DNA of 64,000 nucleotides, from assembly GCF_023516435.1 (NCBI RefSeq), contig NZ_CP097332.1, positions 1,054,001 through 1,118,000 on the forward strand. The letters run 5' to 3'. The notes beneath the pieces are model-generated. The model searched no databases. It saw only the letters and a list, made by a program, of their open reading frames with translations, and was not told the DNA's origin. This document shows positions 50,847 to 58,114 of the stretch, one piece after another. Source of the DNA: Jatrophihabitans telluris (GTDB taxonomy: Bacteria > Actinomycetota > Actinomycetes > Mycobacteriales > Jatrophihabitantaceae). Position 1 is the first letter of the stretch. The number at the start of each line of letters is the position of its first letter. A program made the position numbers and the translations under genes.

Positions 50847-51685
50847 GGCGTCCCGAGTTGGACCTGCTGGCCAGCGAGGAGGTGGTGATGTTGCTGCTGG
50901 ACGCGGAGGCCCGGGTGGTTCCGGCGGCGCGCCTGGCCGTACCGGCGATTGCCGAGGGCGCGCAGCTGCTGTCGGAGTGTCTGGGCCACGGTGGTCGGCT
51001 GATCTTCGTCGGCGCCGGCACCTCCGGACGCATCGCGGCGGCCGAGGCGGCTGAGCTGCCCGGCACTTTCGGCCTGTCCCGCAAGCAGATTCTCTGTCGG
51101 GTCGCCGGTGGTCTGAACGGTACCGACGACGACGAGGACGATGTGGACGGCGCTCGGCGCGACGTGGCCGAACTGGCCCTCACGCCCCGGGACGCGGTCA
51201 TCGCGGTGGCGGCCAGCGGGAGTACGCCCTACACCCTGGCCGTCGCCGAGGCCGCGGTCGCGTTCGGCTGCGCACTGATCGCGGTGGTCACCCGAGCGGG
51301 CTCGCCGCTGGTGGCCCGTGCCCAGGTCGGCATCGAGGTCCTCGTCGGCGCCGAGGTGTTGCAAGGCTCGACGCGGCTCACGGCCGGAACCTCGCAGAAG
51401 GTCGCTCTCAACGCGCTCACCACCGCGGCGATGGCCCGCAGCGGGCGCGTCCACGGCGATCTGATGATCGATGTGGTCGCGGCCAACGCCAAACTCGAGC
51501 AACGCGCGGCCGCCATCGTCGCCGACATCGCCGGCTGCGCCCCCGAGCGTGCCGAACGCGCCTTGCGGGACTGTGGCGGAAACGCTCGTGCGGCAGTGTT
51601 GGTCATCGTCAGCGGTCTCGACCCGGCGGCGGCCCGGGCGAAGGCCGCCGCCGCCCCGTCGCTGCGGGCCGCGCTCAACCGCTAG
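50843..51685 (+). CDS. murQ: N-acetylmuramic acid 6-phosphate etherase MurQ
   Basis: A 280-residue SIS-domain enzyme that cleaves the lactyl ether of MurNAc-6-phosphate to GlcNAc-6-phosphate and D-lactate, the key step of peptidoglycan sugar recycling. Signatures are IFVGAGTSGRIAAAEAAELP with the catalytic Glu in the following GTFG region, VIAVAASGSTPYTLAV (second phosphate-binding segment) and MIDVVAANAKLEQRA. Slightly shorter than E. coli MurQ. ATG overlaps the nagZ stop. GlcNAc-6-phosphate formed here is the substrate of nagA, encoded in the next operon. Confidence 0.94.
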   Translation: MRRPELDLLASEEVVMLLLDAEARVVPAARLAVPAIAEGAQLLSECLGHGGRLIFVGAGTSGRIAAAEAAELPGTFGLSRKQILCRVAGGLNGTDDDEDDVDGARRDVAELALTPRDAVIAVAASGSTPYTLAVAEAAVAFGCALIAVVTRAGSPLVARAQVGIEVLVGAEVLQGSTRLTAGTSQKVALNALTTAAMARSGRVHGDLMIDVVAANAKLEQRAAAIVADIAGCAPERAERALRDCGGNARAAVLVIVSGLDPAAARAKAAAAPSLRAALNR

Positions 51686-51754
51686 CGACCCGCTAGCGAC
51701 CCGGACCGACCCGCTTGAGCCGATAACGGTCTCATTTCGTGAGACGTCCAGCTC

Positions 51755-51784
51755 TTGACACTCAAAATGGTCTAGGCCAATACT
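51755..51784 (+). promoter_or_regulatory. Promoter of the aminosugar ABC transporter-nagA operon
   Basis: A perfect TTGACA (-35) is followed after 18 bases by AATACT (four of six -10 positions). The first DasR-like site lies inside the spacer and the second directly downstream. Confidence 0.5.
51766..51781. promoter_or_regulatory. DasR-responsive element (dre)-like operator 1 before the ABC operon
   Basis: AATGGTCTAGGCCAAT matches the DasR core TGGTCTAGACCA at 11 of 12 positions. It overlaps the promoter spacer and -10. Confidence 0.78.
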
Positions 51785-51787
51785 CTA

Positions 51788-51803
51788 ATTCGTCTAAACC
51801 AAT
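51788..51803. promoter_or_regulatory. DasR-responsive element (dre)-like operator 2 before the ABC operon
   Basis: ATTCGTCTAAACCAAT matches the DasR core at 10 of 12 positions and lies 22 bases downstream of the first site (two helical turns), which would permit binding of two dimers on one face of the DNA. Confidence 0.62.
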
Positions 51804-51856
51804 CATTGGTTTGGGCCTCGTCCACGCCGAGGCCCGGCACACTCGTGGAGGCAAGC

Positions 51857-53182
51857 TTGAAGCGCACAGTAGCGGGCGCCATCGTCCTGGCAGCGGCGGT
51901 GGCCATGACGGCCACCGCGTGCAGCTCCAACTCTTCGTCGGACAAGTCCTCCGGCGGCAAGAGCACGTTGAGCACCGACGGAAAAGGGAAAACGATCACC
52001 GTCTGGTTGCAGAGCGATGCTCAGAAGGGCTGGCCGGCCGTCGTCGACCAGGCCACCCAGCGTTTCGAGGCTGCGACCGGCGCCAAGGTCAGCGTGCAGT
52101 GGCAGCAGTGGTCGAACTACACCACCAAGCTGGACTCGACCTTCGCCGGCACCAGTGGCGTCCCGGACGTGGTCGAGCTGGGCAACACCCAGACCGCGTC
52201 CTACATCGCCGGTGGCGCCTTCACCGACCTGACCTCGGCCAAGAGCCAGTTCGAGAACTCCAGCAGCTGGTTGCAGGGGTTGGCTGAGTCCGGGACCTCC
52301 TCCGACGGCAAGCTGATGGCGATCCCGTACTACGCCGGCAGCCGCGTCGTCATCTACCGCAAGGACCTGTGGGACAAGGCGGGCGTGACCACGCCACCGA
52401 CCTCGATCGCGGAACTGAACGCCGACCTGGACAAGGTCAAGGCCGCCAACGCCGGCGATTCCCACTTCTCCGCCTTCTACATGCCGGGAAAGTACTGGTA
52501 CGCCGCGATGTCGTTCGTCTACGGCGCCGGTGGCAAGATCGCCGACAAGAGCGGGGGAAAGTGGAGCGGACAGCTGTCAAGCGCGCAGGCACAACAGGGC
52601 CTGACCCAGTGGCAGACCTTGGCCACGAAGTACTCCACCGGCGGTGCGACCAAGGACGAATCGGACCAGGACGCCATCATGGCGCAGGGTCATGTCGCCG
52701 CCATCGCCGGTAACGGCTGGGAGGTCGGGACGGTCACCGATGCCAAGACCGGCAATCCGAAACTCGCGTCGGTGTTGTCCACCTTCCCCATGCCCGGCAC
52801 CGCGGCCGGTCAGTACACGCCGTCCTTCCTCGGAGGCTCCGACCTTGCCGTGCCGGCCAAGGCCCCCCATGCCGGTCTGGGCGCACAGTGGGTGAAGTAC
52901 TTCACCGACAACACCAGCCAGACCGCGCTGGCCAAGTTCGCGATCCCGAACACCACCTCGCTGCTGAGCGTGTATGAGAAGCAGGCGCAGGCCAACCAGT
53001 CGACCGGTGAGGCGGCCAAGAACACCTGGTTCGTTCCCAACACCCCGAACTGGGCGAGCGTGGAGAGCAACAACATCCTGCAGAACATGCTCGAATCGAT
53101 CGCCACCGGAAAGTCGAGCGTGGCCGCTGCGGCCGCCACGGCCGACGGTCAGGTCGCCAGCACGCTGAACGCCGCCGGCTGA
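51857..53182 (+). CDS. Sugar ABC transporter substrate-binding lipoprotein (GlcNAc/chitobiose type)
   Basis: A 441-residue extracytoplasmic solute-binding protein of the maltose/oligosaccharide family (cluster B). Signal sequence with lipobox and acylated Cys22 (TATAC-SS). Mature features include WLQSDAQKGWPAVVDQATQR, GTSGVPDVVELGNTQTA, KLMAIPYYAGSRVVIYRKDL and FLGGSDLAVPAKAPHAG. The TTG start was chosen because GGAGG sits exactly five bases upstream. First gene of an operon with two permeases and nagA behind DasR-like operators, so N-acetylglucosamine or chitobiose is the likely ligand. The ATPase is not encoded here and may be a shared MsiK-type protein. Confidence 0.9.
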   Translation: MKRTVAGAIVLAAAVAMTATACSSNSSSDKSSGGKSTLSTDGKGKTITVWLQSDAQKGWPAVVDQATQRFEAATGAKVSVQWQQWSNYTTKLDSTFAGTSGVPDVVELGNTQTASYIAGGAFTDLTSAKSQFENSSSWLQGLAESGTSSDGKLMAIPYYAGSRVVIYRKDLWDKAGVTTPPTSIAELNADLDKVKAANAGDSHFSAFYMPGKYWYAAMSFVYGAGGKIADKSGGKWSGQLSSAQAQQGLTQWQTLATKYSTGGATKDESDQDAIMAQGHVAAIAGNGWEVGTVTDAKTGNPKLASVLSTFPMPGTAAGQYTPSFLGGSDLAVPAKAPHAGLGAQWVKYFTDNTSQTALAKFAIPNTTSLLSVYEKQAQANQSTGEAAKNTWFVPNTPNWASVESNNILQNMLESIATGKSSVAAAAATADGQVASTLNAAG

Positions 53183-53184
53183 GG

Positions 53185-54138
53185 ATGAGCGTCCTGCCCG
53201 GCACGGTCGCGCCCGGACCGTCGGCCAAGCGCCGGCGGCCCGGGCGCCCCCGCCTTGCGTATCTGCTGATCCTGCCCGCCACGGCGGTGCTGGCCGCAGT
53301 AGTGGGGTGGCCGCTGGTCAAGATCGTCCAGCTGTCGGTTCAGCAGCAGCTGTCGGGCAAGTACGCACTGTTCCACGGCGGCGCCAACAGCCCGTATGTC
53401 GGGCTGAGGAATTACAGCAGGATCCTCAGCGACTCCGGTTTCTGGACGGTGGCCGTCCGCACCGCCGTGTTCACCGCGATCAACGTGGGGCTGAGCCTGC
53501 TGATCGGGATGGCCCTGGCGCTATTGCTCAACCGGGTCTCTCGGTGGGCGCGGGTGCTGCTCGTGGCGGTCCTGCTGTTCGCGTGGGCCGTCCCGTCCAC
53601 CGTCTCCACCCAAGTGTTCTACTGGCTGTTCTCCAACCAGTACGGCGCGGTCAACTACCTGCTCGATGCGCTGCCGGGAGTCCACCTGGCCGGCCACGAC
53701 TGGTTCGCCGATCCTCACCAGGGCCTGGCCGTCATCACCGCGGTCGTGGTCTGGGGCGCGATCCCGCTGCTGGCGATCTCCCTGCACGCCGGAATCACGC
53801 AGATTCCCAGGGAGATTCTCGAGGCGGCCACCTGCGACGGCGCGAGCCCGTGGCAAGCCTTTCGCAGCGTGGTGCTGCCCTACCTCACTCCGCTGCTGGT
53901 CATCCTCACGACGCTGTCGGTGATCTGGGACTTCGGGGTGTTCAACCAGATCTGGTTCATGCGCAACGGGCACCCGGAACCCGGCTACCAGACGCTCGGA
54001 ATCTATCTGTACGCAAACGGGATCGGCAGCAGCCACTACAACGACGGGGCGACGATCGCGGTGCTGATGATGTTGTGTCTGCTCGTGGTGATGGTGGTCT
54101 ACATCCGGCAGCTGTTCCGGATCGGGGACGCGCAGTGA
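53185..54138 (+). CDS. Sugar ABC transporter permease (MalF type)
   Basis: A 317-residue inner-membrane permease with six or seven helices. After a cytoplasmic N-terminus rich in Arg/Pro comes a first helix (about residues 30-50). The EAA loop, which docks to the ATPase, is visible as EILEAATCDGASPWQAFRSV followed by VLPYLTPLLVIL. It pairs with the MalG-type permease encoded next. ATG two bases after the binding-protein stop; the end overlaps the next GTG start. Confidence 0.93.
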   Translation: MSVLPGTVAPGPSAKRRRPGRPRLAYLLILPATAVLAAVVGWPLVKIVQLSVQQQLSGKYALFHGGANSPYVGLRNYSRILSDSGFWTVAVRTAVFTAINVGLSLLIGMALALLLNRVSRWARVLLVAVLLFAWAVPSTVSTQVFYWLFSNQYGAVNYLLDALPGVHLAGHDWFADPHQGLAVITAVVVWGAIPLLAISLHAGITQIPREILEAATCDGASPWQAFRSVVLPYLTPLLVILTTLSVIWDFGVFNQIWFMRNGHPEPGYQTLGIYLYANGIGSSHYNDGATIAVLMMLCLLVVMVVYIRQLFRIGDAQ

Positions 54139-55052
54139 CCGCCACCGTCCGCACGGGCGCCGCGGCGGCGACGAGCGCACCGCACACACCATCCGTCGCC
54201 GTGCGTCGCCGTCGCTTCTCACGCAAGCAGTACCGCACCGGTGGCTGGAACCTGGTCGCTGTGCTCGTCTCGATCGTGATGGGCTTTCCCATCTACTGGA
54301 TGCTGCTGACCGCGTTCAAGACGAGTAGCGACATCAACCGCACGACTCCGTTGTTCGTCGTCACCCATCCCACGCTGCGTGGTTTCCGCGAGGTGCTCGG
54401 TGACGAGATCTTCCGGCGCAACCTGCTCAACACCGCCCTCGTGACCATCAGCGCGGTCCTCATCAGCATCGTGATCGGCTTCTTCGGGGCGCTGGCCATC
54501 GCGCGGTTCCGCTTCGCCGGCCGCAAGGTATTCATCTTCGCCGTGTTGATCGTGCAGATGATTCCCCTGCTGGCGCTGGCGATTCCGCTGTCATTGCTGC
54601 TGGACCGGTTCCAGCTGAAGAACAGCCTGACCGGCCTGGTGCTGGCGTACCTGATGTTCACCATGCCCTACACGATCTGGACGCTGCGCACCTTCATCGC
54701 CAACATCCCCATCGAACTGGACGAGGCCGCGCTGGTGGACGGATGCAGTCGCTGGCAGACGTTCTACAAGATCATCCTGCCGCTGGTCGCACCCGGTCTC
54801 ATCGCAACGGGCGTCTACGGCTGGATCCTGGCCTGGAACGAGTTCGTCCTCGCGAACACGCTCCTGCTGGACAATCGCAAGCAGACGTCGATGATCTATC
54901 TGCTGGTGTTTCAATCCAGTCCCACGCACGGCGCCGATTACGGAGGCCTGATGGCGGCGGCGACCCTGACCTCGCTGCCGGTGGTGACGTTGTTCGTGCT
55001 GTTCCAGAGCCGGATCTCGGCCGGCCTGACGGCGGGAGCGGTCAAGGGATGA
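54135..55052 (+). CDS. Sugar ABC transporter permease (MalG type)
   Basis: A 305-residue permease, partner of the preceding protein. Six helices follow a basic N-terminus of about 45 residues. Typical parts are VLVSIVMGFPIYWMLLTAFK, LLNTALVTISAVLIS, and the EAA motif ELDEAALVDGCSRWQTFYKI with ILPLVAPGL. GTG start in a GTGA overlap with the upstream permease gene, and an ATGA overlap links it to nagA, so all four genes should be translated as a coupled unit. Confidence 0.93.
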   Translation: MTATVRTGAAAATSAPHTPSVAVRRRRFSRKQYRTGGWNLVAVLVSIVMGFPIYWMLLTAFKTSSDINRTTPLFVVTHPTLRGFREVLGDEIFRRNLLNTALVTISAVLISIVIGFFGALAIARFRFAGRKVFIFAVLIVQMIPLLALAIPLSLLLDRFQLKNSLTGLVLAYLMFTMPYTIWTLRTFIANIPIELDEAALVDGCSRWQTFYKIILPLVAPGLIATGVYGWILAWNEFVLANTLLLDNRKQTSMIYLLVFQSSPTHGADYGGLMAAATLTSLPVVTLFVLFQSRISAGLTAGAVKG

Positions 55053-56230
55053 ACGACATCGTGCTGACCGGAGCCCGGGTGGTGACTCCGGAAGGCGAAC
55101 TCGCCACCGGCCAGGTCCGCGTCGTCGACGGCCGGATTGCCGAGGTCGGTTCGTCGTCCCCGGACGGCGGACAGCTCGCCGCCGCCGCACCATCGATCGC
55201 TGCCCTCGCACCGTCGAGCGGCGCCGTTGAGGTCGTGCGGCTCCACGATGGCTGGATCGTGCCCGGGTTCATCGATCTGCACGTGCACGGCGGCGGCGGT
55301 TTCGACGTCACGCGAGGGCCGCAGGACATGGCGTCGGCGGTGGCCTTCCACCGTGCTCATGGCACGACGAGGACGCTGGTCTCGTTGATGGCTCAGCCGG
55401 TCGAGGCGTTGACCGAGCAGCTGCAATGGGTCTCGGCGCTGACCGCGGACGGGACGGTCGGAGGTGCCCACCTGGAAGGGCCGTTCCTGAACTCGACCCG
55501 CTGCGGTGCGCAGCGTCCGGAGAACCTCATCGCCCCCGATCCGCTGGTGCTGCGCAAACTCCTGGAAGCCGGCCAAGGGTCGGTGGCGACCATGACGGTC
55601 GCGCCCGAACTGCCCGGTGCGATCGAGCTCATCGGTGAGCTGGTGGCCAGCGGTGTGCGTGCCGCGGTCGGTCACACCGACGCCAGCTACGACCAGGCGA
55701 TGGCCGGATTCGAAGCCGGTGCGAGCCTGGCCACGCACCTGTTCAACGCGATGGGCAGCTTCAGCCATCGCGAGCCCGGACCGGCGGTCGCCGCGCTGGA
55801 CTCGGGGGCTTACCTGGAGATGATCAACGACGGCGTGCACGTCCACAACGCGCTCACCCGGCTGGTCGCCGGTTCGGCCGGTGACCGGCTGGCTTTCATC
55901 ACCGACGCGATCAGCGCGACCGGCGTGGGCGACGGGGAGTACAGCCTGGGCGACCAGCGTGTCTTGGTGCGACAGGGGCAGGCTCGGCTGCCCGAACTGC
56001 ACAGCCTGGCCGGCAGCACGCTGACGATGGACGAGGCCTTCCGCCGGGCGGTACTCACCCTCGGGATGAGTGTCGGCCAGGCGGTCTCGGCGACGTCGTC
56101 GGTGCCGGCGGCGGTGCTCGGACTGTCCGGGCGCTGCGGGGCGATCGCGGTCGGCCTCGACGCCGATCTGGTCGTGCTGGACGAGAACTTCGCTCTGCGC
56201 CGGGTGATGATCGGTGGCCGATGGCTCTGA
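55049..56230 (+). CDS. nagA: N-acetylglucosamine-6-phosphate deacetylase
   Basis: A 393-residue amidohydrolase that converts GlcNAc-6-phosphate to glucosamine-6-phosphate and acetate. Metal-binding and catalytic segments are GFIDLHVHGGGGFDV, GAHLEGPFLN, VGHTDASY, LATHLFNAMGSFSHREP and LAFITDAISATG with the catalytic Asp. Start ATG in an overlap with the MalG-type permease gene. It completes the pathway from import (ABC) and muropeptide recycling (NagZ, MurQ) to amino-sugar metabolism. No nagB or GlcNAc kinase is present in the window. Confidence 0.95.
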   Translation: MNDIVLTGARVVTPEGELATGQVRVVDGRIAEVGSSSPDGGQLAAAAPSIAALAPSSGAVEVVRLHDGWIVPGFIDLHVHGGGGFDVTRGPQDMASAVAFHRAHGTTRTLVSLMAQPVEALTEQLQWVSALTADGTVGGAHLEGPFLNSTRCGAQRPENLIAPDPLVLRKLLEAGQGSVATMTVAPELPGAIELIGELVASGVRAAVGHTDASYDQAMAGFEAGASLATHLFNAMGSFSHREPGPAVAALDSGAYLEMINDGVHVHNALTRLVAGSAGDRLAFITDAISATGVGDGEYSLGDQRVLVRQGQARLPELHSLAGSTLTMDEAFRRAVLTLGMSVGQAVSATSSVPAAVLGLSGRCGAIAVGLDADLVVLDENFALRRVMIGGRWL

Positions 56231-56246
56231 CCGCGCGCTCGTTGCC

Positions 56247-57356
56247 TCAGGCTCGCGGTCCCAGCTGCGCCATCCACGGCTCGGTGTCGACCCGGACGTC
56301 CTGGCCGGTGGCCACCGATTCGTCGATCGCCAGACCGAGGCGGTGATCGTGACAGGCCTCGGCCAGTGGGTACGGCGCCGGGCCTTCGTCGACCGACCAC
56401 CGGGCGGTGTCGCGCAGCACTGAGGCGATGGCGATCTCCTCGTCCATCAATCGATGGCCGAGCATCGGGTTACGAAAGACGATCTCGCCGTTGAAGCTGA
56501 TGTGTTCGGTGTCGTATCCGTCCAGGTTCAGGTCATGACCGAGCTGGCTGCGGATCAGCTTCGACCGCAGGATCGCTTCGGGCCCGGCGAGGTAGACCAC
56601 GTCGTCGTCGGCGATCTCGCCCCGACTGCCCCGGATCACGATGCGCCGGTGCCGCAACTGGTTGTGCCACTGGTTGTCCGTGAAGTCGTACAACCCGGTG
56701 CCGGCGGGAAATTCCAGCGTGGCGATGACCGTACCCGCCGGCTTCGGCTGCTCGTCGTGGGTCCAGCCGGCGCGGGTCAAGGGGTCGACCAGCGGCGCTT
56801 GGAACCGTCGGGCCGAGACCGTGGCCGGAGCCGTTCGGGCTCCGAGCAGTCCGCGCATCATGGCGATCGCGTGGTAGGTGTGTGTTGAGGAAACCTGCAC
56901 CGACGTCGGCTCGCCGATGACTCCCCGTTGCAGCAGGGCCGACCGTGCGGCGTGCCCCGGCAGGCGCAGGTACTGCTCGGCGACCTGCACCTGGCCGCCC
57001 GCTCCGACCTGGTCCCACAGCCGGTGCAGGCCGGCGATGTCGGGAGCGGGCGGGGTCTCGCTGAGCACGCGGCAGCCCAGCCCGACCACGGTGCCGATCA
57101 CCTCGGGGTTGACCGTCCACGGCAGCGCGGTGATCACGAACTGCGGTCGGCCCGTCCGGACGAGTTCCTCCGGTGAGTCGAAAATCGGCACGCCCCACTC
57201 GGCGCCGGCCCGTTCGGCCGCTGCTGGACGGCGGACCGCGATCCCGGTGAGCTCCAGTTCGTCGGGCAGCAACCGGGCCAACCGGAGGAAGAACTCCGAG
57301 CGCCAGCCGAGGCCGACGACGCCGAAACGGACGGCTGGGCTGGACAATGCGCTCAC
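56247..57356 (-). CDS. Gfo/Idh/MocA family oxidoreductase
   Basis: A 369-residue NAD(P)-dependent sugar or cyclitol oxidoreductase. The N-terminal Rossmann motif is VRFGVVGLGWRSEFFLRLAR; the second conserved region FVITALPWTVNPEVI and SETPPAP (in the position of the usual EKP, here ETP) follows, so the catalytic Lys of the canonical EKP motif is replaced by Thr. The C-terminal domain includes the dimer sheet with GEIVFRNPMLG. GTG start. Convergent with nagA, stops 16 bases apart. Substrate unknown; the ETP change suggests altered chemistry. Confidence 0.85.
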   Translation of the reverse strand: MSALSSPAVRFGVVGLGWRSEFFLRLARLLPDELELTGIAVRRPAAAERAGAEWGVPIFDSPEELVRTGRPQFVITALPWTVNPEVIGTVVGLGCRVLSETPPAPDIAGLHRLWDQVGAGGQVQVAEQYLRLPGHAARSALLQRGVIGEPTSVQVSSTHTYHAIAMMRGLLGARTAPATVSARRFQAPLVDPLTRAGWTHDEQPKPAGTVIATLEFPAGTGLYDFTDNQWHNQLRHRRIVIRGSRGEIADDDVVYLAGPEAILRSKLIRSQLGHDLNLDGYDTEHISFNGEIVFRNPMLGHRLMDEEIAIASVLRDTARWSVDEGPAPYPLAEACHDHRLGLAIDESVATGQDVRVDTEPWMAQLGPRA

Positions 57357-57442
57357 GCCTGCACAGGGTAGTGGGCGACCTGATCCGAGTCTCGTGAAAC
57401 CATGGACACCGCCGTCCGTCCCGCCGACGAAACGAGTCCCGT

Positions 57443-58114
57443 GTGCGACTGATCCTGATCAGGCACGGCCAGACCGAGTCCAACCTGCATCACCAACTCG
57501 ACACCGCCGAGCCGGGCGCGCCGTTGACCGAGGTGGGTCACGAGCAGGCGCGGGCCCTGGTGCAGACGCTGGCGGGGGAGAGCATCGCGGTGATCGCCGC
57601 CTCGGTGCTCATCCGGACCCAGCAGACGGCCGAGCCGCTGGCGGCCGCCCGGTCGCTGCCCGTGCTCGTGCGCAACGGCGTCCGCGAGATCGGCGCCGGT
57701 GAGCTGGAGATGCGCGGTGACCCCGAATCGGGCGAGCTGTACATGAAGGTGGCCTTCGGTTGGGCCGACGGCGACCTCGATGTGTCGCTGCCCGGTGGTC
57801 CCGACGGTGCGACCGTCCTGTCGGACTTCGACGCAGCGGTCGCCGAACTGTCCTCGATGTTGGCGAGTCGCCAGGCGACCGCGGTGATCTTCAGCCACGG
57901 AGCGATCCTGCGAACCTGGTTGGCTGCCCGGGCCGACAACGTCGACACCGAGTACGCAGCCGCGCATCCGCTGTCCAACACCGCGATCGTCACGGTCGAG
58001 GGCACGCCGCGCGACGGCTGGCATGTGCTCGCGTGGGAGGGTTCCCCGGTCCTCGGCCCGGCCGCCGACGCGCTGGCCGACCCGACCGGACAGACGCACC
58101 CGGATCGGCCGTGA
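57443..58114 (+). CDS. Histidine phosphatase family protein (phosphoglycerate-mutase-like)
   Basis: A 223-residue histidine phosphatase. The phospho-acceptor His is in LILIRHGQTESN near residue 8; a second catalytic His is in VIFSHGAILRTWLAA. Further conserved parts are PLTEVGHEQARAL and VLIRTQQTAEPLAAA. The IGAGELEMRGDPESGELYM segment is typical of an actinobacterial subgroup of MSMEG_4193 type. Substrate unknown. GTG start. The stop overlaps the start of the M28-type peptidase gene (GTGA), so they are translated together. Confidence 0.9.
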   Translation: MRLILIRHGQTESNLHHQLDTAEPGAPLTEVGHEQARALVQTLAGESIAVIAASVLIRTQQTAEPLAAARSLPVLVRNGVREIGAGELEMRGDPESGELYMKVAFGWADGDLDVSLPGGPDGATVLSDFDAAVAELSSMLASRQATAVIFSHGAILRTWLAARADNVDTEYAAAHPLSNTAIVTVEGTPRDGWHVLAWEGSPVLGPAADALADPTGQTHPDRP

